A stretch of 64,000 bases of DNA, taken from assembly GCA_017308375.1 (NCBI GenBank), contig JAFKEW010000051.1, positions 22,008 to 86,007 on the forward strand, given 5' to 3'. Source of the stretch: Alphaproteobacteria bacterium (GTDB taxonomy: Bacteria > Pseudomonadota > Alphaproteobacteria > Micropepsales > Micropepsaceae). A model generated the notes under the pieces. It worked only from the letters and a program-made list of their open reading frames with translations. It was not told the origin of the DNA and searched no databases. Within the stretch, counting starts at the first letter, position 1, and each line of letters opens with the position of its first letter. The translations under genes were made by a program, and so were the position numbers. Positions 16,160-27,297 of this stretch are shown here, one piece after another.

Positions 16160-17363
16160 CGGTTTTCCTGTCCGTCTGCGCGGCATAGGCCTTCGCGGCC
16201 TTGGTAAAACGCTGGAACAGATAGTGGGAATCCATCGGGCCGGGCGAGGCTTCGGGGTGATACTGCACACCGAACACCGGCTTGCCTTCGATGCGGATGC
16301 CGCAATTGGTGCCGTCGAACAGCGAGACATGGGTTTCCACCACGCCCTTGGGCAGGGTTTCGCCGTCCACCGTGAAGCCGTGGTTCATCGACACGATTTC
16401 GACCTTGCCGGTTTCGAGGTCCTTTACCGGATGGTTGGCGCCGTGATGGCCCTGGGGCATTTTTCGCGTCTTGCCGCCCAATGCCAGCCCCAGCATCTGA
16501 TGGCCAAGACAGATGCCGAACACCGGCACACCGGAGTCCATCAGCTTGCGGATGACGGGAATGGCATATTCGCCGGTCGCGGCGGGGTCGCCCGGTCCGT
16601 TGGACAGCAGAACACCGTCGGGGGCGTGGCGCATGATGTCTTCGAAACTGGCCGTGGCGGGCAGCACAGTCACCTCTGCCCCTTCCCCGGCCAGAAGCCG
16701 TAAGGTGTTGCGCTTCACACCATAGTCGATCACCACGCAGCGCCAGCTCGGCGCCGCCTGCTCGCCATAGCCCTTGTCCCAGGTCCACGGCGTCTGCCGC
16801 CAGGGATAGCTTTGCCGCGTTGTCACGTCTTTCGCGAGGTCGAGGCCGACAAGCCCGGGAAATTCGCGCGCCTGCTTTACCAGGCCCGCGATGTCGAAGC
16901 GGCCATCGGCGGCGTGGGCGACCACGCCGTGGGGCATGCCGTGTTCGCGGATGTGGTTGGTCAGCCGCCGCGTGTCGACGCCGGCGATGCCCGGAATATT
17001 CTGCTGGGCGAGCCAGCGGCCAAGTGGCGCGAGTGCGCGATAATTGGACGGATGGCGCGCTTCGGCCCGCACGATCATGGCGCGGACGAAGGGGGTGGTG
17101 GTTTCGATGTCTTCGCCGTTGGTGCCGACAATGCCGATATGGGGAAAGGTGAAGGCGACGATCTGCCCGGCATAGGATGGATCGGTCAGGATTTCCTGAT
17201 AGCCGGTCATCGCGGTGTTGAAGCACACTTCGCCGCATTGGGCGGTCTCCGCGCCGAAGCCGTGGCCTTCGAATACGGTGCCGTCGGCAAGAACAAGAAG
17301 GGCGGTTGCGCGCGAAATACCGGCCGCCGGGCGTGCGGCGGTGGTTGCAGATGCATCGTTCAT
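16149..17363 (-). CDS. carA: Carbamoyl-phosphate synthase small subunit CarA
   Basis: A 404-residue glutaminase subunit that supplies ammonia to CarB for carbamoyl phosphate, the precursor of arginine and pyrimidines. The N-terminal CPSase domain (TAQCGEVCFNTAMTGYQEILTDPSYAGQ) is followed by a class I amidotransferase domain with nucleophile Cys in VFGICLGHQMLG and the His-Glu pair in QYHPEASPGP. carB is not in the window. A promoter with TTGACC and TAGGTT at 17-bp spacing lies 20-50 bp upstream. Confidence 0.96.
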   Translation of the reverse strand: MNDASATTAARPAAGISRATALLVLADGTVFEGHGFGAETAQCGEVCFNTAMTGYQEILTDPSYAGQIVAFTFPHIGIVGTNGEDIETTTPFVRAMIVRAEARHPSNYRALAPLGRWLAQQNIPGIAGVDTRRLTNHIREHGMPHGVVAHAADGRFDIAGLVKQAREFPGLVGLDLAKDVTTRQSYPWRQTPWTWDKGYGEQAAPSWRCVVIDYGVKRNTLRLLAGEGAEVTVLPATASFEDIMRHAPDGVLLSNGPGDPAATGEYAIPVIRKLMDSGVPVFGICLGHQMLGLALGGKTRKMPQGHHGANHPVKDLETGKVEIVSMNHGFTVDGETLPKGVVETHVSLFDGTNCGIRIEGKPVFGVQYHPEASPGPMDSHYLFQRFTKAAKAYAAQTDRKTATA

Positions 17364-17383
17364 GGGGGCCTCGAATTTGGCCG

Positions 17384-17412
17384 AACCTATGGAGGAGGGG
17401 CCCCCCGGTCAA
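17384..17412 (-). promoter_or_regulatory. Predicted carA promoter
   Basis: Minus-strand TTGACC (17407-17412), a 17-bp spacer and TAGGTT (17384-17389), ending 20 bp before the carA ATG. The leader would be only about 13 nt, which leaves no room for attenuation. The remainder of the gap up to 17610 shows no gene. Confidence 0.45.
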
Positions 17413-17610
17413 GCGCGGATGTTGCGGCGCTTTTACCGCCGCCGGTTTTTGCGCGTGCGCGCCGCACTAGTATCTTGTTTGGCGCAACTTTCCGCGGGCA
17501 ACCGCCCTGGGTGCCGAAGCGCCTTGATTATTTTGAGCAGGCGGCTTTGCCGCTGGGCACTTGCCCGCACGTTGCTCTAGATTGCCGCGCAGTCTCTGGA
17601 GCGTCGAATC

Positions 17611-18078
17611 ATGGGCTTGCGCGAACAATTCACCGAATCCCTCAAGCAGGCGATGAAGGCCAAGGATCAGAAGCGTGTCGGTACGCTGCGTCTGATGCTT
17701 GCGGCGCTGAAGGACCGTGACATCGCCAACCGCACCGAGGAAAGCCGTGAAGGCATCGCGGACGACGAGATTCTCACGCTGCTCGCGAAGATGGTGAAAC
17801 AGCGCGAGGAATCGGCGGAAACCTATGACAGGGGCGGGCGCCCCGAACTGGCCGCAGGCGAGCGGGCGGAGATCGCGATCATCCGCGAATACATGCCCAA
17901 ACAGATGGATGCGGGTGCCGCAAAGGCCGCTATTCAGGCGGTGGTGGCGGAACTTGGCGCCGCTTCGATGAAGGACATGGGCAAGGTGATGGCCGCGCTG
18001 AAAGAGCGCTATGCCGGGCAGATGGATTTCGCCCGTGCCAGCGGCCTCGTCAAAGACGTGCTGTCGGGCAAGGCCTGA
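17611..18078 (+). CDS. GatB/YqeY domain-containing protein
   Basis: A 155-residue member of the YqeY family, which resembles the tail domain of the GatB/GatE tRNA-amidotransferase subunits. Family hallmarks are MGLREQFTESLKQAMKAKDQKRVGTLRLMLAALKD, QREESAETYDRGGRPELAAGE and MKDMGKVMAALKERYAGQMDFARAS. The molecular role of stand-alone YqeY proteins is not settled. In alphaproteobacteria it commonly sits between carA and dnaG/rpoD, as here. It ends inside an 18-bp perfect palindrome shared with the convergent GAF gene. Confidence 0.92.
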   Translation: MGLREQFTESLKQAMKAKDQKRVGTLRLMLAALKDRDIANRTEESREGIADDEILTLLAKMVKQREESAETYDRGGRPELAAGERAEIAIIREYMPKQMDAGAAKAAIQAVVAELGAASMKDMGKVMAALKERYAGQMDFARASGLVKDVLSGKA

Positions 18079-18089
18079 CGCGTCAGGCC
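18072..18089. repeat. 18-bp perfect palindrome containing two stop codons
   Basis: GGCCTGACGCGTCAGGCC is its own reverse complement. It contains the TGA of the YqeY-like gene (18076-18078) and, on the other strand, the TGA of the GAF gene (18083-18085). Without a loop it is unlikely to be a good terminator. Confidence 0.6.
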
Positions 18090-18589
18090 GCCATGGCGCG
18101 GGGCATGGCGTGGGCCACGGCATCCGCCAGCCGCTCGATCATCGCAACTTCGCGCGGCGCGATGATGCGTTTTTCGCTCCAGTAAGCACCAATCGCGGCC
18201 ACGGGGGCATCGCGCCCCACCGGCGTCACCACCAGGCTTTTGACGAAAGTGCGGCGATAAACGTCATGCGGAATGCGCGGGTCCGCGAAAACGTCTGTGA
18301 TCACGGCCGTTTCCGCGTGACGCATACACCAGCCGGAAATGCAGCTTTGCGACGGAAAACGCTGCCCCTTCCACAAGGGCGCGATCGCATCCTTTTCGAC
18401 ATAGTGGCAATAGCCGCAATCATGGAGCACGAAGGTCACGCCGTCGGCGGAACAAACCGCGCGTGCCGTCGCCCGCACGATGGCGATGATGTCATCCAGC
18501 GTCTGCGCGTTGGCGAGCCGGTCTTCGGCGGCATCCATCAGTTTGCCGCGGCTTTCAAAGGCGCTGTCGTAATCGAACCGGATGTCCAT
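18083..18589 (-). CDS. GAF domain-containing protein
   Basis: A 168-residue protein consisting essentially of one GAF sensory domain (about 15-160), with no kinase, cyclase or DNA-binding domain attached. Typical GAF features include DDIIAIVRATARAVCSADGVTFVLHD and PSQSCISGWCMRHAETAVITDVFADPRIP. Several cysteines (HDCGYCHY, SQSCISGWC) could bind a cofactor or act as redox sensors; this is speculative. Partner and ligand unknown. It is divergent from dnaG across 162 bp. Confidence 0.85.
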   Translation of the reverse strand: MDIRFDYDSAFESRGKLMDAAEDRLANAQTLDDIIAIVRATARAVCSADGVTFVLHDCGYCHYVEKDAIAPLWKGQRFPSQSCISGWCMRHAETAVITDVFADPRIPHDVYRRTFVKSLVVTPVGRDAPVAAIGAYWSEKRIIAPREVAMIERLADAVAHAMPRAMAA

Positions 18590-18751
18590 GATGTCCCACG
18601 CTTTGCCGAATGTGGGCAGAGACTACAGTCCTAGGTTTAACAATATGAAAAGGCCGGTCCCGGTCTCTTCCCGCTGCCGGAATACCGGGAAAGATGTGGG
18701 TTTGTCGGTTTTGCCCGCGCATATGGCGGTGTAACGCCTTACATTGCCAGG

Positions 18752-20617
18752 ATGCGCTACGGTCCCGGCCTGCTCGAAGAAATCCTCCGGCGGACAGATA
18801 TTGTCCAGCTCGTGGGCCGGCGCGTGAAGCTGACCCGCAAGGGCCGGGTGCTCTGGGGCTGTTGTCCGTTTCACAAGGAAAAATCGCCCTCCTTCAAGGT
18901 GGAGAACGAACGGCGCAGCTATCACTGCTTCGGCTGCGGCGCGGGCGGCGATGCCTTCAAATGGCTGATGGAAATGGACGGCCTGAGCTTTCCCGAGGCC
19001 GTGGAGCGCCTGGCGGGCGAGGCCGGTGTCGAACTGCCGAAATGGAGCCCCGATGACGAGGCCCGCGAGCAGAAGAAAAAGACGCTTTACGACGTCATCG
19101 AACTCGCCTGCCAGTTTTTTGAGGACCGGCTGCGCAGCCGGGCAGGGACTGCGGCACAGGATTACCTGCGGATGCGGGGCCTGGACGGTGAAGCGGCAGG
19201 CCGTTTCCGGCTTGGCTATGCGCCGTCCGGCAACGCGCTGAAAGATCATCTGACCGGCAAAAATGTGCCGCTGGACGATATGATTGCGGCCGGTCTTGTG
19301 CGGCCCGGCGATGAAAACCGCGGCCCCCGCGATTTCTTTTTCGACCGGCTGATGTTTCCGATCAGCGATCCCCGCGGCCGGATCATTGCGTTCGGCGGGC
19401 GTGGGCTCAGCCCCGATGCGAAGCCCAAATACATCAACACAGGCGAAACCAGCCTCTTCTCCAAGGGGCATCTACTTTACAATTTCCACACCGCGCGGCC
19501 GGCGGCGCTGAAGGCCCAAAGCATCGTTGTCGCCGAAGGCTATATGGATGTGATTGCCCTCGTCCGGGCCGGGTTCGAGGCCGCCGTCGCCCCGCTTGGC
19601 ACCGCGCTGACCGAAGATCAGCTCCATCTGCTGTGGCGGGTGGCACCGGAACCGGTTCTGGCATTCGATGGCGACGATGCGGGCCTCAGGGCCGCCACAC
19701 GTGCCGCCCGGCTGGCGCTGCCGCACCTGAAGCCGGGCCATTCCCTGCGCTTTGTGTTTCTACCGCAGGGGGAAGACCCGGACAGCCTGTTGCGCAGGAC
19801 CGGGCCCGCCGCCATGCACAGGCTGCTGGAAGATGCCGCGCCGCTGGCGACGGTTCTGTGGCGGGTCGAGACCGAGGGCCGCGATTTCACCACGCCGGAG
19901 CGGCGCGCCGGGCTGGAGCGCGCCCTTGGCGAAATTGTCGCAAGCATCAAGGACGGCACGATTGCCGATTATTACCGCCGCGATTTCGATAGCCGCGTGT
20001 TCGAGGCTTTCAAACGCCGCAAACCCCGGCGGCGGGACGCGTCACCCGGGCCAAAAGAGGGGTATAGACGTCGAAATACAACCAATAGTTCCTATAATGC
20101 CGGCGGGGAACCTGCAGTATCGGCGGCCGTCCGCAACAGCCTGATCGCCCGCAGCGGGCGGGGTGCGGCCCGGCCGCGCAAGGAGATGGAACTGGCGGCC
20201 CTTCTCTACGCCCACCCCACACTGGCCGCGGACCACGCAGAAACCCTTGCCAGACTGCCGTTTTCCGAGCCTTCGCTTGACAGGTTCCGCCATGAACTCC
20301 TAAACCTCGCCGCCTCCGGCGGCAGGCTTGAAATGGGCCGTGTGGAGGACCATCTCCTTCGCTCCGGGATGGCCGAGTTGGCTGCGCGGCTCGCGCGGCT
20401 GGCAAATGGTGAGATCGCTCTGGCGAATCCTGGGGGGGACGCGGATGGCGAAGATTTTGTGGCCCGGTGGCAAGCCGCTGCCGCCCAGCTTCGCGAGTTG
20501 GCCGAGCTTGACCTGGAGCGGGCGCAGGCCTTTGAGCGTTTCCGGAATGAGGCAAGTGAGGAAAGCTGGCGTGAAGCCCACACATTGCTGGAACGAAGGA
20601 CCTCGCGCAGGGAATAG
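18752..20617 (+). CDS. dnaG: DNA primase DnaG
   Basis: A 621-residue primase that makes RNA primers for replication. The N-terminal CHC2 zinc domain has Cys38-Pro-Phe-His41 and Cys59/Cys62 (YHCFGCGAGGD). The TOPRIM core follows with catalytic Glu in VAEGYMDVI and the acidic pair in LAFDGDDAGL. The C-terminal helicase-binding domain (about 475-621) follows a linker (about 425-455) rich in Asn, Ser and Thr whose DNA is AT-rich and contains TATAAT. rpoD is next, preserving the classic dnaG-rpoD order. No rpsU precedes it. Confidence 0.96.
   Translation: MRYGPGLLEEILRRTDIVQLVGRRVKLTRKGRVLWGCCPFHKEKSPSFKVENERRSYHCFGCGAGGDAFKWLMEMDGLSFPEAVERLAGEAGVELPKWSPDDEAREQKKKTLYDVIELACQFFEDRLRSRAGTAAQDYLRMRGLDGEAAGRFRLGYAPSGNALKDHLTGKNVPLDDMIAAGLVRPGDENRGPRDFFFDRLMFPISDPRGRIIAFGGRGLSPDAKPKYINTGETSLFSKGHLLYNFHTARPAALKAQSIVVAEGYMDVIALVRAGFEAAVAPLGTALTEDQLHLLWRVAPEPVLAFDGDDAGLRAATRAARLALPHLKPGHSLRFVFLPQGEDPDSLLRRTGPAAMHRLLEDAAPLATVLWRVETEGRDFTTPERRAGLERALGEIVASIKDGTIADYYRRDFDSRVFEAFKRRKPRRRDASPGPKEGYRRRNTTNSSYNAGGEPAVSAAVRNSLIARSGRGAARPRKEMELAALLYAHPTLAADHAETLARLPFSEPSLDRFRHELLNLAASGGRLEMGRVEDHLLRSGMAELAARLARLANGEIALANPGGDADGEDFVARWQAAAAQLRELAELDLERAQAFERFRNEASEESWREAHTLLERRTSRRE
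20062..20098 (+). promoter_or_regulatory. AT-rich island with TATAAT inside dnaG
   Basis: The dnaG linker DNA departs from its GC-rich surroundings and contains TATAGA and an exact TATAAT (20093-20098). The hexamer 17 bp upstream, GTCGAA, is a poor -35. E. coli has an internal heat-shock promoter for rpoD inside dnaG, so a comparable internal rpoD promoter is possible here, about 600 bp before the rpoD start. Weakly supported. Confidence 0.3.
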
Positions 20618-20698
20618 GCCCCTCGCGTATCCCTGAGAGAAGGGAATGAATGACCACGGGCGCGTTTTGCGTTAGTGGTTGGAAACTTTGGACGAACG

Positions 20699-23173
<2,475 letters not shown>

Positions 23174-23198
23174 TTTTGAACGTACAGGTCCGGGTTCC

Positions 23199-23552
23199 AT
23201 GCTTCTCACCATGATGAAGGCGAAACTGCACCGCGCGACGGTGACGGAAGCCGATCTCCACTATGTGGGGTCGATCTCCATCGATGCGGCGTTGCTGGAA
23301 CAGTCCGGAATCCTGCCGAACGAACAGGTCGATGTGCTGGACATCACCAATGGCACGCGGCTGACCACCTATGCGATCGAAGCGCCCGCGGGGTCCGGCA
23401 CCATTGGCATCAACGGTGCCGCCGCGCGCCTGGTGCAGAGGGGCGATCTCGTCATCATCGTCGCCTATGCGCAGATGGATGCGGCCGAAGCGCGAGGGCA
23501 CAAGCCCACCGTGCTGCAGATGGATGCAAAAAATCGCGTGATTCCGGTCTGA
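23199..23552 (+). CDS. panD: Aspartate 1-decarboxylase PanD
   Basis: A 117-residue pyruvoyl enzyme that makes beta-alanine from aspartate for pantothenate and CoA. The self-cleavage site Gly24-Ser25 is present in [15 protein letters not shown]; Ser25 becomes the pyruvoyl group. The motif [21 protein letters not shown] matches the family. It lies 25 bp downstream of rpoD and is likely co-transcribed with it. No panB or panC is in the window. Confidence 0.95.
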   Translation: MLLTMMKAKLHRATVTEADLHYVGSISIDAALLEQSGILPNEQVDVLDITNGTRLTTYAIEAPAGSGTIGINGAAARLVQRGDLVIIVAYAQMDAAEARGHKPTVLQMDAKNRVIPV

Positions 23553-23706
23553 CCACACCGGGGTCTGCCTGATCGCCATTCCTGACGGAGTTGGTAGCGC
23601 CAGCGTGCCAACCGCTTCACACTTTTCCTGGAATGGCTTTGGCCCGTCATATCCCGCAACAAATCTTGCCTTCCGTGTTCCCTGAAGATCGGGCAAGGAC
23701 ATGCGC

Positions 23707-24405
23707 ATGACAAATGCGATGCCCGCTATTGACGCCGTGATCTTCGATTGCGACGGGGTCTTGGTCGATTCCGAAATCCTCGCCCATGAAATCGAGATGG
23801 CGGTGCTGTCGGATGCGGGTCTTCTCTACGATCCGCGGGATTTCAAGGCCCGCTTCATGGGGATGAGCGATACCGCCTTCCATGCAGCGCTGGATGCCGA
23901 TGCCCTTCAGCGCCTTGGCCGCCCGGTGATGGCGGAGGTCGGGCCGGAGATGATGCGCCTCTACAAAAATGCGGTTGCCACCCGTTTGGCGGCGGTTGCA
24001 GGTGCGGCCGATGCCGTCGCCGCCGTGACCGTGGCACGCGCGGTGGCCAGTTCGTCCACCCGTGAAAATCTTGAGTACAAGCTGCGCCTGACCGGATTGT
24101 GGGATCTGTTTTCGCCGCACGTCTATTCGGCGGAGCATGTGGCGCAGTCCAAACCGGCGCCCGATCTGTTTCTCTACGCCGCAACCGAACTGGGTATTGC
24201 ACCGTCCGGCTGTCTGGTTCTGGAAGACAGCGTCAATGGCGTTCTGGGCGCACGCGCGGCCGGGATGCAGGTTTGGGGTTTTGCAGGCGGCGCCCATATG
24301 GATGGCGAAGCGATTGCCCGTCTTACGGCAGCGGGCGCGGAACGCGTCATCGCGGACTGGCCGTCATTCGTCATGGCCTTTGCGCCGCGCCACGGCGGGG
24401 CCTGA
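23707..24405 (+). CDS. HAD-family phosphatase (phosphoglycolate phosphatase-like)
   Basis: A 232-residue HAD superfamily hydrolase with a helical cap. Motif I is FDCDGVLVDSE, motif II is Ser/Thr in VASSSTREN, motif III is Lys in SKPAPDLFLYA, and motif IV is LVLEDSVNGVLGARAAGM. All four are intact, so phosphatase or phosphoglucomutase-type activity is expected; sugar phosphates are the usual substrates. The ATG at 23707 is chosen because AAGGA lies 7 nt upstream, while an ATG at 23701 is too close. It is convergent with the small gene at 24407, one base apart. Confidence 0.9.
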   Translation: MTNAMPAIDAVIFDCDGVLVDSEILAHEIEMAVLSDAGLLYDPRDFKARFMGMSDTAFHAALDADALQRLGRPVMAEVGPEMMRLYKNAVATRLAAVAGAADAVAAVTVARAVASSSTRENLEYKLRLTGLWDLFSPHVYSAEHVAQSKPAPDLFLYAATELGIAPSGCLVLEDSVNGVLGARAAGMQVWGFAGGAHMDGEAIARLTAAGAERVIADWPSFVMAFAPRHGGA

Positions 24406-24406
24406 T

Positions 24407-24724
24407 TCAGATCACGATATTGACGGTGGTTTTCGCCATGCGGTTCGCGGCGTGGAACACCGCGATATTGGCGCGGAAACCGAACTTCGCCTCGATCATG
24501 CGCGCCATCTGCACCGCCACATCGTGATCGGGGGAGGAGCCGGCAAAGTCCTGCTGCTGCCCTGACTGCTGGCCGGCTGCCGCGGGCGTAACCGGCTGTG
24601 ACGGCGGGCTGGTCAACGCACGCGCGCCGCCCGGCATGTTGGTAACGATTTTTTCAGCCGCGTTGGTGAACTTCACCTCGGCGGAGCGGATTCCGGCTGC
24701 CGCTATGGCCATTGCGTCGCTCAT
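24407..24724 (-). CDS. Small flagellar rod/hook-like protein (orphan)
   Basis: A 105-residue protein whose two ends resemble those of axial flagellar proteins (FlgB/C/E/F/G). The N-terminus MSDAMAIAAAGIRSAEVKFTN fits the helix that precedes the ANxxT-type motif. The C-terminus DVAVQMARMIEAKFGFRANIAVF resembles the conserved NVDLAxEMxxMIxAQxxYxANxxV signature. The middle is a short Pro/Gln-rich linker, so the whole beta domain is missing. No other flagellar gene is nearby. Similar minimal proteins are annotated in alphaproteobacteria but their role is unclear. The assignment rests on helix patterns only. Confidence 0.5.
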   Translation of the reverse strand: MSDAMAIAAAGIRSAEVKFTNAAEKIVTNMPGGARALTSPPSQPVTPAAAGQQSGQQQDFAGSSPDHDVAVQMARMIEAKFGFRANIAVFHAANRMAKTTVNIVI

Positions 24725-24859
24725 GGGGCAATGGTCGCAAAGCCACCTTGCACACGGATTAGCGTTTTCCCCTGCGTTTTATTCGAATTGTCTGTGGCCG
24801 CGGCGCCATGGCAGGATGAAACTGGGCGGGCGGTGTCCTTTTTCTGCGGGGGTATCCGG

Positions 24860-25513
24860 ATGCCCGTTGCCGCCACGTCTGTTCGCGAACGGCGCTCCTA
24901 CACACGGAAGGAGCATTATGCCGACGCAGCCATCCACATTCTGGGTGTGATGTTCGCGTTGGCTGCGGGGCCGTGGCTGCTCAGCCGGGTCAGTGGTCCG
25001 TCCGTTGTCGCGGGCGTCGCGGTCTATTGCGCCGGGCTGTTTGCGATGGTCGTGGCCTCCGCCGCTTACAATCTCGCGCCGGTGGGGCGTGCCAAGGATG
25101 TTCTGCGGCGTTTCGATCACGCCGCGATTTTCGTGATGATCGCAGCAACCTATACGCCGTTTGCGTTGAACCGCATGGGCTATCCGGTCGGCGGCATCAT
25201 TCTGGTCACGATCTGGGCCGCCGCGCTGGCGGGCATCGGCCTTAAGCTGTTTTTCCCGCACCAGTTCGAGCGGGTCTCCATCATCTTCTATCTCGCCATG
25301 GGCTGGCTGATCCTGATTGCGATCCGCCCGCTTGCGGATGCGCTGGCGCCAACCGGGTTGTGGCTGCTGCTGGGCGGCGGTGCCGTCTATACGGCGGGGG
25401 TTGCGTTCTACGTGATCGAACGCATCCCCTATCACAAGGCCATCTGGCACGGTTTCGTGCTGGGCGCGGCGATGCTCCATTTCGCCGCCGTCGCCCATGC
25501 GTTTGCGCGATAG
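24860..25513 (+). CDS. Hemolysin III (HlyIII/PAQR) family membrane protein
   Basis: A 217-residue integral membrane protein with about seven hydrophobic helices. Family motifs are SAAYNLAPVGRAKDVLRRFDHAAIFVMIAATYTPFAL after TM2-3 and IWHGFVLGAAMLHFAAVAH near the C-terminus. The conserved Ser, Asp and His residues are thought to bind zinc in PAQR-type proteins, possibly for amide (ceramidase-like) hydrolysis. The start is placed at 24860, where GGGGG lies 7 nt upstream; the open frame begins at 24731 but the extra 43 residues look non-coding. It is convergent with gloB, 3 bp apart. Confidence 0.88.
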   Translation: MPVAATSVRERRSYTRKEHYADAAIHILGVMFALAAGPWLLSRVSGPSVVAGVAVYCAGLFAMVVASAAYNLAPVGRAKDVLRRFDHAAIFVMIAATYTPFALNRMGYPVGGIILVTIWAAALAGIGLKLFFPHQFERVSIIFYLAMGWLILIAIRPLADALAPTGLWLLLGGGAVYTAGVAFYVIERIPYHKAIWHGFVLGAAMLHFAAVAHAFAR

Positions 25514-25516
25514 GTG

Positions 25517-26284
25517 TCAGAAATTGTCCTTGCGGCTGCGGATTTCGGCAAACACCGCGACATCGTCGGCATTCTGCATGCCCAATGTGGCTCTGATTTC
25601 CGGTGAACCGGGCCGCAGGAAAGGATTGGTTTTCTTTTCCAGCCCGATCGTGGTGGGCATGGTGGTCTCACCCTTCTCGCGCAACGCCGTTACCGTTTTT
25701 GTGCGTGCGGCAAGTTCGGTATTGCCGGGCTCCAGCGTCATTGCGAAGCGGGCGTTGGAGAGCGTGTATTCATGCCCGCAATAAACCCGCATGGAATCGG
25801 GCAGGGTTTTAAGTTTGGACAGGCTGGCCCACATGGTGGCGGCATCGCCTTCGAACAATCGGCCGCAGCCCATTGCGAACAGCGTATCGCCCGTAAACAC
25901 GACGTTCTCATCGCGGAACACAAAGGCGATGTGGCCGCATGTATGGGCGGGGATTTCCAGAATCGAGACCTGATGCGATCCGAACTGCCAGGGGGCGCTT
26001 TCGTCCACGCCGGTATCGATGCCGGGAATACGGTCCCGGTCCTTGCCGGGCCCGACGATTTCGGCGCCGGTTTCTTTTTTCAGCGCCAGATTGCCGCCGG
26101 TATGATCCCAGTGATGATGGGTGTTCAGGATGTGGGTGAGCGAAAGCCCGTGTTCCTTCAGGGCCTTCAGCACGGGTTCGGGTTCGGAAGGGTCCACCAC
26201 GGCGCACAGCCCTGTTCCGGGTGCGGCCAGCAGGTAGGCGTAGTTGTCCTTCAGGCAGGGTACAATTGTAATCGACAGGCTCAT
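25517..26284 (-). CDS. gloB: Hydroxyacylglutathione hydrolase GloB (glyoxalase II)
   Basis: A 255-residue MBL-fold thioesterase that hydrolyses S-D-lactoylglutathione to lactate and glutathione, the second step of methylglyoxal detoxification. Zinc ligands are in THHHWDHTGGN (His56, His58, Asp60, His61), HTCGHIAF, FTGDTLFAMGCGRLFEGDA and YCGHEYTLSN. The C-terminal glutathione-binding domain is present (KKTNPFLRPGSPEIR). It is divergent from the methyltransferase gene 26365-27066, a neighbour pair common in alphaproteobacteria. Confidence 0.95.
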   Translation of the reverse strand: MSLSITIVPCLKDNYAYLLAAPGTGLCAVVDPSEPEPVLKALKEHGLSLTHILNTHHHWDHTGGNLALKKETGAEIVGPGKDRDRIPGIDTGVDESAPWQFGSHQVSILEIPAHTCGHIAFVFRDENVVFTGDTLFAMGCGRLFEGDAATMWASLSKLKTLPDSMRVYCGHEYTLSNARFAMTLEPGNTELAARTKTVTALREKGETTMPTTIGLEKKTNPFLRPGSPEIRATLGMQNADDVAVFAEIRSRKDNF

Positions 26285-26364
26285 CGGGCCCTCCTTTCAG
26301 GGGAAGCCTATCAGGTACGGCACAGATTGTATCGGGAACCCTGACAGGCTACGCAGAGCGCGCC

Positions 26365-27066
26365 ATGGCATTCGACGCACCGAAGCTTGCGGATTTTTAT
26401 GAAGGCCCGATGGGCCGGGTCGTGCGCCGGACCATTTTGCGGCGTTTGCAGCCGTTGCGGCCTGCGCGTCCGGTGACCAATGCGCTTGGGTTCGGCTTCG
26501 CCGTGCCTTATCTCGGAACCCTGCAGGGCGAGGCCCAGCGCGTCGCCGCCTTCATGCCGATGCAGCAGGGCATCGTGGCCTGGCCCGCGGGCCGCCCGCT
26601 GACCGTGGTGGGGGAGGAATTCGCACTTCCGTTCCCGGACGAGATGTTCGATTTCGTCCTGATGATTCACGGACTGGAAGCCGCAGAGGCCGTGCGCCCG
26701 ATGATGCGGCAAGTCTGGCGCGTGATGGCGCCCGAAGGGCGGCTGGTGATCGTCGCCCCCAACCGCAACAGTCTGTGGTCGCAGTTCGAACGATCGCCGT
26801 TCGGCTGGGGCCACCCCTATTCCCGCACCCAGCTCGATGCGCTGCTGCATGAATCCATGTTCACGCCCGATCGCTGGGACAGTGCGCTCTATTTTCCGCC
26901 GCTGCGCGCGCGCCGCTATGTCGGCACAGGACAGGGATGGGAAAAAGCCGGCCGCACGCTGTGGCCCCGCTTTGCCGGTGTGCATCTCGTGGCCGCGACC
27001 AAATCACTGTTTGCAGCAACGCCACTCTATGTCACTGAGCCGCAACAGGCTTACGTCCGCGCCTGA
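26365..27066 (+). CDS. Class I SAM-dependent methyltransferase domain protein
   Basis: A 233-residue protein with a methyltransferase-like fold. The SAM-binding loop is degenerate (ALGFGFAVPYLGTL instead of the usual GxGxG). Motif post-I/II is visible as ALPFPDEMFDFVLMIHGLEAAE, followed by MRQVWRVMAPEGRLVIVAPNRNSLWSQFERSPFGWGHPYSRTQL. The weak glycine motif leaves catalytic activity open. It is divergent from gloB and is often found there. Substrate unknown. Confidence 0.82.
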   Translation: MAFDAPKLADFYEGPMGRVVRRTILRRLQPLRPARPVTNALGFGFAVPYLGTLQGEAQRVAAFMPMQQGIVAWPAGRPLTVVGEEFALPFPDEMFDFVLMIHGLEAAEAVRPMMRQVWRVMAPEGRLVIVAPNRNSLWSQFERSPFGWGHPYSRTQLDALLHESMFTPDRWDSALYFPPLRARRYVGTGQGWEKAGRTLWPRFAGVHLVAATKSLFAATPLYVTEPQQAYVRA

Positions 27067-27259
27067 GCGCATGACGATGGCGCGCCGCTAGAAAATGTGC
27101 CGATACATCCGTGCATGGCGGCCAGTTGCGGAATGCAGAACTCAGCGCAAGCCCATGCCATGGGCGTTCTCTCTTTCGTGACGGCCGCTCACGCGGTTGT
27201 GACGGTTTTGATAATGTTTCTGCCCTTTGCTGGGCACAAATCCCACCTATCTCCAACAC

Positions 27260-27277
27260 ACCGGCAGCGTTGCCGGT
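27260..27277 (+). promoter_or_regulatory. 5' leader hairpin of the small secreted protein gene
   Basis: ACCGGCA (27260-27266) and TGCCGGT (27271-27277) form a perfect 7-bp stem with a GCGT loop. It ends about 10 nt before the GGAGGGAG ribosome-binding site of the gene at 27298. It may stabilise the mRNA 5' end. The rest of 27067-27259 shows no gene. Confidence 0.4.
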
Positions 27278-27297
27278 CGTAGAAGACGGAGGGAGTT

